Below are positions 17,345 through 24,837 of a stretch of 64,000 bases of DNA, piece after piece. Below the pieces are notes generated by a model. That model was not told where the DNA came from, made no database searches, and saw only the letters and a program-made list of their open reading frames with translations. How positions within the stretch are numbered: position 1 is the first letter of the stretch; each line of letters starts with the position of its first letter. The translations under genes were made by a program, and so were the position numbers. Source of the stretch: Amycolatopsis sp. cg9 (GTDB taxonomy: Bacteria > Actinomycetota > Actinomycetes > Mycobacteriales > Pseudonocardiaceae); NCBI RefSeq assembly GCF_041346945.1, contig NZ_CP166850.1, forward strand, positions 2,976,001-3,040,000, read 5' to 3'.

Positions 17345-17572
17345 GACAGCTCCTCTTCTCGCGGACGCGACCGGGATCGTCGCGCCTCTGCCCGTAGTCA
17401 TGCGGTGGGGCTTCGCCGGGGTTGCACCGGATTTCGCTGATCTTGAGGACGCGCGACGGGCGGGGGGCGTTGCGAGCGGACCGGGCGCGGTGGGCGAGCG
17501 CGACTTTGCCGGCGTCCGGTCGGCAGGTGAGGGGAGGGAGCCGTTCACGACGTCCGGTGCCGGAAACGCGAA

Positions 17573-17605
17573 CGGCCGGGAAGCCCGCGATGGACTTCCC
17601 GGCCG
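17573..17605 (-). terminator. Terminator of L,D-transpeptidase gene
   Basis: Eleven-base arms CGGCCGGGAAG and CTTCCCGGCCG surround an 11-nt loop, located 20 bp beyond the minus-strand stop at 17626. Confidence 0.7.
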
Positions 17606-17625
17606 CCCGGTCCTCCTGAGTGGTC

Positions 17626-18852
17626 TCAGCCGGCGAGGGCCGACAGCTTCTGCCAGCTCGCCCAGTCGTAGGTCCAGTCGCTGTAGTCGCCGTCCTTGGC
17701 GGTCAGCGTCTGCGTGCTGCCGGTGATCTCCACCGGGTCACCGGTGAGCACGCCGTCGTAGTACTCCTTCGCCCGCGCCGGCGACAGGTTCAGGCAGCCG
17801 TGCGAGACGTTCTTCTTGCCCTGCGCCCAGACCGACGCCGCCAGCCCGTGGATGAACTCGCCGTTGTTGGAGATCCGGACCGCCCACGGCACCACGACGT
17901 TTTCGTAGTGGTACTTCGGGTTGCTCATCGCGTACGTGGCCTGCTTGCCCATCACGACGTGCACGCCGCTGTGCGTCACGCGGCCCGGGTCGGAGTCGAG
18001 GCCGTAGCTCACCGGGTAGTCGGCGATCTGCTGGCCGTCGCGGATCACCTGCATGGTGTGCTGGGTGGTGTTGCCCTTGACGATCTGGGAGCGGCCGATC
18101 GCGAAGCTGGCCGACACGTCCTGCTTGCCGTACACGCCGTCGCCGATCTTGACGCCGTAGATCTTGGCGTTGACCTTCACCTGCGTGTTGGGCTTGAAGT
18201 ACTCCTTCGGCCGCCAGTGCACCGAGGTGTCGCCGTTCAGCCAGGCCCACGAGCCCTCGGTCTTCGGCGTCGTCTCGACCGACAGCGCCTTCTCGACGGA
18301 GGCCTTGTCGGTGACGCGGCTCGGGAAGGTCAGCGCGATCGGCATCGCGATGCCGTACGTCTGGCCGTCACCGACGTTCAGGCTCGCCGACAGCTGGCGC
18401 TTCGGCTTGACGGTGGTGAACGCGCCCCCGATGGCGACGTTCTTCCCGTCGGAGCCCTGCGCCTGGCCGGACCAGGTGTAGGTCTTGCCGTAGCCGAGCT
18501 GCTCGGTGGTGTTCCAGCTCTTCTTGTCCGCCGACGCCTGGCCCTGGACCTGCTTGCCGTCCGGGTTCGTCAGCGTGACCGACAGGATGGTGCCGTCGGC
18601 GACCTGGACCCCCACCGGCTCGCCCGGCGCCACGTCCTGCGCGCCACCGGCCGGCGTCACCGTCAGCTTCGCGGGCTGCGCGCTGGGCGCGGGAGAAGCC
18701 GTCGGGCCCCCGCCCGAAGAGCCGCTCGCCGAGACCGTCGGTTCGCTGCTGCACGCCCCCAGCGCGAGCACCGCGACCAAGCCCAGTGCCACTGCCGCGC
18801 CCCGGCGCCGCGTGGAAGTCCTCACCGTCACACCCATTCCCCTTTGCCCCAT
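17626..18852 (-). CDS. L,D-transpeptidase lipoprotein (LdtMt2-type)
   Basis: The 408-aa product has a signal peptide with lipobox (LGAC, Cys34), two Ig-like repeats (about residues 60-250) and a YkuD domain with catalytic cysteine in VSHGCLNLS (about residue 352) and the upstream HGL histidine. Such enzymes make 3-3 cross-links in peptidoglycan at the outer membrane face. ATG 18852 is chosen because GGGGGGAGG lies 6 nt upstream. It is transcribed alone and ends in a hairpin. The length and architecture match mycobacterial LdtMt2, with a longer Ser/Gly/Pro linker after the lipobox. Confidence 0.92.
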   Translation of the reverse strand: MGQRGMGVTVRTSTRRRGAAVALGLVAVLALGACSSEPTVSASGSSGGGPTASPAPSAQPAKLTVTPAGGAQDVAPGEPVGVQVADGTILSVTLTNPDGKQVQGQASADKKSWNTTEQLGYGKTYTWSGQAQGSDGKNVAIGGAFTTVKPKRQLSASLNVGDGQTYGIAMPIALTFPSRVTDKASVEKALSVETTPKTEGSWAWLNGDTSVHWRPKEYFKPNTQVKVNAKIYGVKIGDGVYGKQDVSASFAIGRSQIVKGNTTQHTMQVIRDGQQIADYPVSYGLDSDPGRVTHSGVHVVMGKQATYAMSNPKYHYENVVVPWAVRISNNGEFIHGLAASVWAQGKKNVSHGCLNLSPARAKEYYDGVLTGDPVEITGSTQTLTAKDGDYSDWTYDWASWQKLSALAG

Positions 18853-19121
18853 TTGGTGCCTCCCCCCTTCGAGACGCCCCGTGGGCCACCGACGTTGAGC
18901 AAGAGTCGCGTGACGAAGGTCACAATGATCGCCGCGGGCTTTCACTGAGGGGGCACGAGCGACTCCAAGCCGTACCCGGTGATCACGGTGTCGCTGTGCT
19001 GCGCCAGACTAGCCGGTGGGTCCGACGGAACCGGGCGGGAGCCCTACGACGTTCCGGTGACCTTGGTGCGCAGAGCCGGTTTTCGCCTCGATCACGGGGT
19101 TCAACTTTGGCCAGATCCCGG

Positions 19122-19294
19122 TAGTCTGCTCTCAGGCCGTCGTTTTGCGTGTTCGTGGCTTCACACTCGCGGAACTTCTGACGCGAGCCATGGAGCCGAC
19201 CCGCTCTTGACTCGTCTCGTTGGAACCGCCCGGGACGGTCGGGGTGCCGCTTCGGTGGCATTCGAAGCGGATCTGTGTAACGAGGAGTACAGCG
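19122..19294 (+). promoter_or_regulatory. Promoter and long conserved leader of cold-shock gene 2
   Basis: A -10-like TAGTCT (19122-19127) precedes GTGTTCGTG (19149-19157) and CTCGC-x-GAACT (about 19166-19175), the same ordered blocks as before the cold-shock gene at 2221. A leader of about 140 nt then runs to the GTG start. Confidence 0.5.
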
Positions 19295-19498
19295 GTGGCG
19301 CAAGGCACTGTGAAGTGGTTCAACGCGGAGAAGGGCTTCGGCTTCATCGCGCAGGACGGCGGCGAAGGCGACGTTTTCGTTCACTACTCGGAGATCGAGG
19401 GTCGTGGCTTCCGCACCCTCGAAGAGAACCAGCGAGTGGAGTTCGAGGTCGGCCAGGGTCAGAAGGGCCCGCAGGCCCAGAAGGTCCGCGCGATCTGA
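19295..19498 (+). CDS. Cold-shock protein, CspA family (67 aa)
   Basis: This is a second single-domain cold-shock protein, the same length as that at 2221 and differing at about 15 positions. RNP1 (KGFGFIA) and RNP2 (VFVHYSE) are intact, giving an RNA-chaperone role in the cytoplasm. GTG 19295 with GAGGAG at 19282-19287 is the start; upstream in-frame codons belong to the leader. A strong terminator lies 33 bp after the stop. The matching leader blocks suggest shared control with its paralogue. Confidence 0.95.
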   Translation: MAQGTVKWFNAEKGFGFIAQDGGEGDVFVHYSEIEGRGFRTLEENQRVEFEVGQGQKGPQAQKVRAI

Positions 19499-19531
19499 CA
19501 ACAGGCCCTCTGCGTTCTTAAGGCCTGAGTG

Positions 19532-19566
19532 AAGGGCCCCCGGCGATTCGTTCGCCGGGGGCCCTT
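19532..19566 (+). terminator. Terminator of cold-shock gene 2
   Basis: Perfect 15-bp arms (AAGGGCCCCCGGCGA and its complement) surround a 5-nt loop, followed by TCTC. Confidence 0.85.
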
Positions 19567-19587
19567 TCTCATGGGGTGCTGGGGGAC

Positions 19588-20031
19588 TCAGCGCCGTCCG
19601 AGGGCCGGCGCTTCGAAGGCGTCGGCGGGGAAGTGGAACTCGTCGGTGAGGTCGGTGAGGTCACCGGTCTGCTGGCGCTGGTCCTGCAGGGAGGCCGCCT
19701 GGCCTTCCCAGTTGAGCCGCTCGAGGATCCACTCCTGAGCGAGCGCCTGCGGCGAGATGTCCCGCTCGGCGGCGATGTCCTTCAGCTGCTGGTTGGCGAT
19801 GAGGCTCATCCGGAGCTGGATGACCTGCGCCTCGCCGAAGCGCTTGCCGGTCCCGGTGCTCTCGTTGTCGGCATCGGGCGCCAGCGCGGCGAGGTAGGAG
19901 GTGAGTTCCTTGTCCTCGACGACACCGTCGTCCGCAGGCTTCGCGGCACCACGATGGCGTCCGGAGGACGCGGCTTTGAGGTTCGTCCGGCTGCTCAAGC
20001 GGCCAAGGGAGGGAAGAGGCACGCCAGCCAC
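19588..20031 (-). CDS. Hypothetical protein with a ribbon-helix-helix-like C-terminal region
   Basis: The product is 147 aa. The N-terminal 40 residues are basic and Ser-rich. Residues about 62-110 (KRFGEAQVIQLRMSLIANQQLKDIAAERDISPQALAQEWILERL) resemble a CopG/Arc-type strand-helix-helix, found in small DNA-binding or antitoxin proteins. No toxin gene is adjacent. The start is GTG 20031, without a clear ribosome site; TAACCGTTAT just upstream could be a -10 for a leaderless message. Function is inferred only. Confidence 0.6.
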   Translation of the reverse strand: MAGVPLPSLGRLSSRTNLKAASSGRHRGAAKPADDGVVEDKELTSYLAALAPDADNESTGTGKRFGEAQVIQLRMSLIANQQLKDIAAERDISPQALAQEWILERLNWEGQAASLQDQRQQTGDLTDLTDEFHFPADAFEAPALGRR

Positions 20032-20689
20032 GATAACGGTTAGGTCTCACCACACAAACCACTGTGAGCCACGACACGCCCCCGAATTTCCCCATTCAGA
20101 GCAACCACCCCCCAATCAGCGCAATCCCGACCACCCAATTCAAGACAGAGTGCAACCAGCCAATAACCGAGCGAATCGATCAAGAAAACCCGTGTGATCC
20201 GCCGCCGAACTACCTCCGGAACGATGTGCGGACCCAGCCAGGGCGCCCAGCGCCCGAGGCGAACCACCCCGCCAGGCCGAACCGAAGGCACCGTGGGGGC
20301 TCCGGGGGCTCGGCCCCCGGGCAATACACCGGAATGAATGGGCCGAAGCGAAGGGCGAAGCCCGAGCAGGCCCAGAAATGGAGGACCCCCGCGCCAGGGG
20401 GAGGAACGCGGGGGTCGGAGGGGATCTCCACAGGCGCTGACCGGGGGTGTGTCAGCACTTCGATTGTTGCACGACTTGGTGGGGAGGGCGAGTGGAGAGC
20501 GGGAAATTTCCGCGCTGGGTGTCACTTCGCGGTGGGTGACGTTCGTTCGGGTGGTGCTCTTCTCCTGCCTTGCCGATTGCGCTGCGTTGAGCGGAGCGTG
20601 GCCTCAGGTTCACTCTCCGGGGGGCTGTGTGTGGCGGCCGGCGCTGGTTAGCCTCGCGGCCAAGCTGTTGTGAGCCGTGTGGAGGAGCT
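20032..20689. other. 658-bp intergenic region without a convincing gene; two hairpins
   Basis: This gap separates divergent genes. Its first 180 bp are A/C-rich with lower GC than elsewhere. Two strong hairpins follow: CCGGGGGC-TCG-GCCCCCGG (20302-20320), and GACCCCCGCG with CGCGGGGGTC (20384-20416). Open frames on both strands here have atypical amino-acid composition and no ribosome sites. Confidence 0.5.
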
Positions 20690-20944
20690 ATGAGCGGGTC
20701 TGTTGAAGTGCGGCAGTTCCTCCTTCGGTACGAAGGTGCCGATGGGGGGAGTGCTCCGTTCGCCGGGGCGTTGCCGGCGCAGCGCAGTGGGGCGGGTGAT
20801 GCGCAGCGGGTGTCCGATGATCAGGTTCGGCGGGCTCGGCTGGCGGTCGCGGCCGGGGCGTTGGGGGTCGAGGACTGTGTTCAGTTGCTTGAAATGCTGG
20901 GGTTGAACCTCGACGACGACGGGCAGGCGCCGGTTCAGCGGTGA
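20690..20944 (+). CDS. Small hypothetical protein (84 aa)
   Basis: ATG 20690 has GGAGGAG immediately upstream. The product is soluble, with a basic N-terminal half and a helical C-terminal part (ARLAVAAGALGVEDCVQLLEMLGL) ending in an acidic stretch. I recognise no family. It is transcribed alone, divergently from the ribbon-helix-helix-like gene. Confidence 0.6.
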   Translation: MSGSVEVRQFLLRYEGADGGSAPFAGALPAQRSGAGDAQRVSDDQVRRARLAVAAGALGVEDCVQLLEMLGLNLDDDGQAPVQR

Positions 20945-21054
20945 GCCGGTGGGTCCGGTGTGGGTGCCGGACCCTTCCCGTGATGTTCTCGCAGGTTGGA
21001 CGTCTTTCTGGGGGGTAATTGGCGGGTCGTTCCCGGTTCTTTGACGCGGGTTTC

Positions 21055-21067
21055 GTAACAGTGTTAC
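21055..21067. promoter_or_regulatory. Palindromic operator-like site before the HTH_67-like gene
   Basis: GTAACA-G-TGTTAC is a perfect palindrome 15 bp after TTGACG (21041-21046, -35-like) and 27 bp before the ATG. Its position on the spacer/-10 suggests repression by a dimeric regulator. Confidence 0.45.
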
Positions 21068-21094
21068 GTTGGCTGGGTCGAAAGGGGAACGGAC

Positions 21095-21868
21095 ATGACG
21101 ACGGCGAACCGGATCCGGTCGGTGGTCCAGGTGCTCGGGGGCAAGTTCATGACTTCGCCGGAGCTGGCGGCGGTCGAGGCGGAGGCCGGGCTGCCGCCGC
21201 GGTCGCTGTACCTGCGGGGGCGGTCGGCGGTGCTCGGGGACGTGCCGCCGAAGGTGGCCGCGGAGCTGTTCGGCATCTTCCCGCACTGGCTGTTCGACTT
21301 CGTCCTGCCGGCGGCGACGGCGGCCATCGACGCACCCGCCGCCGTCTGCGCCTACTCGGAGTCATCGGCGCGGTGGTCGCGTGTCAACCTTTCGGCCGTA
21401 CCGGAACCCGGACGCCTGGCCGAGCTCTTGTTCCGCGTGGTCGACGCCGCGGACGCCAGCGGGCTGGCGCTGTTCGCCGGCTGGAAGAACGCCGAGCGGC
21501 CCGAGGGCGACGCCGAACGCCTCGGCTTCGCGCTGATGGTCTTCCGCGAGCTGCGCGGCGGCCTGCACTTCGCCGCGCTGCGCGCGCTGGGTGTGACGGT
21601 GCCCGAGGCGGTGGTCGCCGACCCCGAGGGCGGGCGCGCGCGGCTGCTGCGCACCGCGTGGCCGGAGGACGCGGCCGACGCGCTCGTCGCCGCGGCGGAG
21701 CGCAAACCGGACCTTCGCGACCGCCGGCGCGACGCCGAGGCGATCACCGACGCGCGGATCGACGAACTGCTGGCGTCCGAGCTGTCCGAAGGCGAGCGCG
21801 CCGAGCTTGAGCGCCGGTTGGCGGAACTCGCGGCGTTTGCGCAGGTCCCAGCCCCGTCAGGGGCTTAA
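21095..21868 (+). CDS. SCO6745-family (HTH_67-like) protein
   Basis: The 257-aa product contains the stretches LPPRSLYLRGRSAVLGDVPP and FAGWKNAERPEGDAERL that I associate with the actinobacterial SCO6745/HTH_67 family, which lacks a known reaction. The C-terminal part is helical and charged (EGERAELERRLAELAAF). ATG 21095 has AAAGGGGAA upstream, and a GTAACA/TGTTAC palindrome lies in its promoter. It ends 100 bp before the tRNA cluster. The family assignment is from memory and moderately secure. Confidence 0.6.
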   Translation: MTTANRIRSVVQVLGGKFMTSPELAAVEAEAGLPPRSLYLRGRSAVLGDVPPKVAAELFGIFPHWLFDFVLPAATAAIDAPAAVCAYSESSARWSRVNLSAVPEPGRLAELLFRVVDAADASGLALFAGWKNAERPEGDAERLGFALMVFRELRGGLHFAALRALGVTVPEAVVADPEGGRARLLRTAWPEDAADALVAAAERKPDLRDRRRDAEAITDARIDELLASELSEGERAELERRLAELAAFAQVPAPSGA

Positions 21869-21967
21869 GGAACCCCCTGTGCAAAGCGGTGGCGGCGTGC
21901 CCTATGCTTGTAATCGCTCCCAGGGGGACCTGAGAGCGCGGTCGGTCGGTCACCCGAAACCGGCCGG

Positions 21968-22040
21968 GCTCCCATCGTTCAGCGGCCTAGGACTCCGCCC
22001 TTTCAAGGCGGCAACGCGGGTTCGAATCCCGTTGGGAGTA
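21968..22040 (+). tRNA. tRNA-Glu (UUC)
   Basis: The 73-nt cloverleaf has acceptor GCTCCCA/TGGGAGT, anticodon loop CTTTCAA with TTC at 22002-22004, and T-loop GTTCGAATC. The 3' CCA is not encoded. It is first of three clustered tRNA genes. Confidence 0.95.
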
Positions 22041-22061
22041 CGCAGTACAGTAGTAACGCAA

Positions 22062-22135
22062 GGCCCTGTGGCGCAGTTGGTTAGCGCGTCGCCCTGTCAC
22101 GGCGAAGGTCGCGGGTTCGAGTCCCGTCAGGGTCG
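22062..22135 (+). tRNA. tRNA-Asp (GUC)
   Basis: The 74-nt cloverleaf has acceptor GGCCCTG/CAGGGTC, anticodon loop CTGTCAC with GTC, and T-loop GTTCGAGTC. It lies 21 bp after tRNA-Glu; CCA is not encoded. Confidence 0.95.
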
Positions 22136-22166
22136 CAAGATCGTTCGGATCCTCGCCGGCGTTCCC

Positions 22167-22240
22167 GGCCAGGTAGCTCAGTTGGTACGAGCGTCCGCCT
22201 GAAAAGCGGAAGGTCGCCGGTTCGACCCCGGCCCTGGCCA
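22167..22240 (+). tRNA. tRNA-Phe (GAA), integration target
   Basis: The 74-nt cloverleaf has acceptor GGCCAGG/CCTGGCC, anticodon loop CTGAAAA with GAA, and T-loop GTTCGACCC. Its 3' half from the anticodon stem onward is repeated at 24325-24390, marking it as the attachment site of the element that follows. Confidence 0.95.
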
Positions 22241-22261
22241 CCGTTCGAAGAAGCCGTCTTG
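22196..22261 (+). repeat. attL: 66-bp direct repeat (tRNA-Phe 3' half)
   Basis: Bases 22196-22261 are identical to 24325-24390. The repeat covers the anticodon stem to the 3' end of tRNA-Phe plus 21 bp downstream, as expected for tyrosine-recombinase integration into a tRNA gene. Confidence 0.9.
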
Positions 22262-22280
22262 ACTCCGGTCAAGGCGGCTT
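22251..22280 (+). terminator. Terminator of the tRNA cluster, spanning the attL junction
   Basis: AAGCCGTCTTGAC (22251-22263) pairs with GTCAAGGCGGCTT (22268-22280) around TCCG, followed by TCTTG. The left arm lies almost wholly in the direct repeat; the right arm is element sequence and is absent at attR. Confidence 0.7.
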
Positions 22281-22634
22281 TCTTGTATCTTGGCCGTGGC
22301 CGCCGTTGGCCTTGGTTGGCCGTCGCTAGTTGCACGTATGCTGCATGGCGGGCTTGGCAATCTCGAAACTCGCGGCGTCATCCGGCTTGCCCGCTGTGGC
22401 CCTCGCCGCATCCGCAGGCGACCTGCGAGGGATCGGCCTCCACCTACCTGTCGTCGTTCCGGGCGTAGACGCTTAGTCCGTTGGCTAGCTGCTTCGCCCG
22501 AACCGGTCATCGATCTTGCGTGGGCTCGCTGCTGCGGCCGTAGAGTGCAGAACGCGGCACCCGAGAGCATCGGCGTTGAGCAGGGCCAAACTCCACGCGC
22601 GATGGGACTGGTCGGCCGGCCGGGCGGTGGCGTG

Positions 22635-23606
22635 ATGGCGAAGAAACAAGGTCGTCGCCGGGTTGGCTCCGTGCGCAAGCTGCCGTCCGGTCAGTTCCAG
22701 GCGTCGTTCATCGGGCCGAACAGTCAGCGTCAGCACGCGCCGAACACCTTCCGGACGAAGACGGATGCGGACCGCTGGCTGGTCGGAGTTGAGGCCGACC
22801 TCGCCAAGGGGGCTTGGCTGGACGACAAGCTCGGCCGGGAGACGTGTCGGCGGAACATGCGACTCCACATGGTCGAGCTGCTGGACAAGCCGCTGATCGC
22901 GATCACTCCACCCGTGGTCCGGAGCTGGTACGCCAAAGCGCTAGCCGGCCAGGCGGGAAAACGTCCATCGCTCAGTCGTACCGGTTCCTCCGGGCCGTCA
23001 TGAACTCGGCGAAGCACGACGGGGCGATCGCGGTCAACCCGTTTCAGATCCCCGGCGCGGGCTCCGACAAGGCGAAGGAACGGGGGATTGCCACGCCCAA
23101 GCAGGTCGTGGAGGACGTCGACCTGGCCGATCACGTCGTTTGGGTGCGGAAGAACCGCGTGGAACTTCTGGAGAGCCCAAAGAAGTACGACAAGGACCCC
23201 AAGACGGACGCGGGGCGTCGGCCGGTGCCGGTTCCTCCGCACGTCATGCCGTACCTCCGGGACCACAATGAAGGAGTGGGCCGGTCGGGAGCGGTTCTTC
23301 GTCGGGCAGGACGGGCGGCCGATGAACGGCAACGCGGTCTACCAGACGTTCGTCCGGGCTCGTGTGAAGGTTGGCATCGGGGTCAGCTTCCACGACCTGC
23401 GGCACACCGGCCAGACGCTCGCGGCGAGCGCTGGGGCGACGCTGGCCGACTTGAAGAAGCGGCTCGGGCACTCGTCTGCTGCTGCGTCGCTGCGGTACCT
23501 CCACGCGGTTGAAGGGCGAGACAAGGAGGTGGCTGCCGAGTTGAGCAAGCTCGCTACACGTGGGGACGCTGCCAAGCTGCCCAAGTCGATCGTCGTCAAG
23601 CACTGA
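22635..23606 (+). pseudogene. Tyrosine site-specific integrase, broken
   Basis: ATG 22635 opens an N-terminal arm and core-binding domain (GSVRKLPSGQFQASF...). At about 22960 one A is missing from an A-run (frame 0 to 2), and at about 23268 one A is extra in GACCACAATG, restoring the frame. The C-terminal catalytic part retains HDLRHTG and the nucleophile region GHSSAAASLRYLHA. Between ATPKQV and VEDVDLADH the segment that normally carries the first catalytic Arg is missing. Two frameshifts plus this internal loss mean no active recombinase. Orientation and position beside attL fit an AICE-type integrase. Confidence 0.88.
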
Positions 23607-23637
23607 AAGTGTCGGTGGTCGCTGAGAGGATGCGATT

Positions 23638-24231
23638 GTGACGGAGCGTATGAAAGAGATCTGGGATGCCGAGGCGGCATCGTTCGACGATCAGCCGGAT
23701 CATGGCCTGCGAGACCCGTCGACGCGGGCAGCGTGGTCCGATCTCCTTCTGCCACTGATGCCGACGGCTCCCGCCACGGTGGTCGACCTTGGTTGCGGGA
23801 CGGGCAGCCTCGCCGTCCTGTTGGCCCAGGCCGGGTACGCCGTGGACGGCGTGGATCTTTCCAGCCGGATGCTCGCCGTAGCCAAGGAGAAGGCCGAAGC
23901 GGCAGGCGTGAGCCTCGGACTTCACGAGGGTGACGCCTCCAATCCCTCGTGCTCGCCGGGCGCGTATGACGTCGTCCTCGCGCGGCACGTGCTGTGGGCA
24001 ATGCCCGATCCGGCCGCCGCGCTGGGCAGCTGGGTGCGCCTCCTGAAGCCGGGTGGTCGTCTGGTGCTCGTCGAAGGTCGCTGGTTCACCGGGGCAGGGG
24101 TCTCGGCGGACGAGTGCGAACGACTCGTGCGTGCTCGTCGAGAGGACGCGACGGTGACCCCACTGGACGACCCCACTCTGTGGGGCGGTCCGATCGAAGA
24201 CGAGCGGTACCTGCTTGTCAGCCGGACTTGA
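23638..24231 (+). CDS. Class I SAM-dependent methyltransferase, element cargo
   Basis: The 197-aa product has motif I VDLGCGTGSLAVLL, a motif II acidic loop (VDGVDLSSRML) and a post-motif region LLKPGGRLVLVEGRWF, i.e. a complete small Rossmann methyltransferase of the Methyltransf_11/25 type. The substrate is unknown; such genes on elements may modify small molecules or give resistance. GTG 23638 has GAGAGGA at good spacing. It is the only intact gene inside the element, 31 bp after the integrase remnant. Confidence 0.85.
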   Translation: MTERMKEIWDAEAASFDDQPDHGLRDPSTRAAWSDLLLPLMPTAPATVVDLGCGTGSLAVLLAQAGYAVDGVDLSSRMLAVAKEKAEAAGVSLGLHEGDASNPSCSPGAYDVVLARHVLWAMPDPAAALGSWVRLLKPGGRLVLVEGRWFTGAGVSADECERLVRARREDATVTPLDDPTLWGGPIEDERYLLVSRT

Positions 24232-24324
24232 ACGGTCCCCAAGCACCGGTTTCAAGGGGGCGGGATGTTGCACGAGGGTTGCACGTGGCCGCAGTGCAAC
24301 CCCCGTGAACTGCGGAAGCGTCTG

Positions 24325-24390
24325 CGCCTGAAAAGCGGAAGGTCGCCGGTTCGACCCCGGCCCTGGCCACCGTTCGAAGAAGCCGTCTTG
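24325..24390 (+). repeat. attR: 66-bp direct repeat
   Basis: An exact copy of 22196-22261; it lacks the 5' half of the tRNA and so is not a functional tRNA gene. It marks the right end of the element. Confidence 0.9.
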
Positions 24391-24543
24391 CTGGTGGTCC
24401 TGTACTCCGAGCCCGAGTTCGCTGACGCTGCGGCGATGACCGCGGCCAGGGCGTCTCCGCAAGGCCGGCAGGTGGCTGCCGACGTCGCCAACTACGCCAC
24501 CGGCGGGGCGATCGTCATCCACTACCCGGTGCAGGACGGGTAG
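24391..24543 (+). pseudogene. Possible gene remnant right of attR
   Basis: From attR an open frame encodes about 50 residues (LVVLYSEPEFADAAAMTAAR...ATGGAIVIHY) ending TAG at 24541-24543, with coding-like third positions but no start codon of its own; the frame enters from inside the attR repeat. It could be the end of a gene cut off by integration. I do not recognise the family. Confidence 0.3.
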
Positions 24544-24613
24544 GCTGACAACTCTCGTCGCGCGCGACGAGCGTCCTCGGGGGCCGCGAGCTGCTCGAGG
24601 AATCCATCCTTGT

Positions 24614-24637
24614 GCGTGAGGGGGTTGCCCCTCACGC
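24614..24637. terminator. Hairpin in the 24544-24837 gap
   Basis: Perfect 10-bp arms GCGTGAGGGG and CCCCTCACGC surround GTTG. It has no clear T-run; it could end read-through from the element or be an operator. Nothing else is visible in this 294-bp gap. Confidence 0.4.
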
Positions 24638-24837
24638 GGGGGAGGGTGAGTGCAGGAGTCGGCTGCGACCCGTGCCGGTAGGTGCCGGTGGAAGGGCGTG
24701 GCAGGGCGAGACCCGGAAACCCGGGATCGGCCCTCCCGGCCGCCTTCTGGGCGGCGATCCCCATTACGTTCGACGAGGGGATCGTTCTGCCCTAAACTCG
24801 GGCCGTCGGGGACAATTTCCGCCGGGGAAACGGGTTC

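Larger units (their letters stand above)
22196..24390 (+). mobile_element. Decayed integrative element in tRNA-Phe
   Basis: About 2.1 kb are bounded by the 66-bp direct repeats. It carries a broken tyrosine integrase next to attL and one intact methyltransferase gene. There is no excisionase, replication or transfer gene, so it is a remnant of a larger actinomycete integrative element or a minimal genomic island, unlikely to move by itself. Confidence 0.8.

Noticed and set aside
20064..20651. 195-codon plus-strand frame in the 20-kb gap
   Set aside because: Atypical codon third positions, Pro/Asn/Arg-rich sequence, crosses two hairpins and has no ribosome site.
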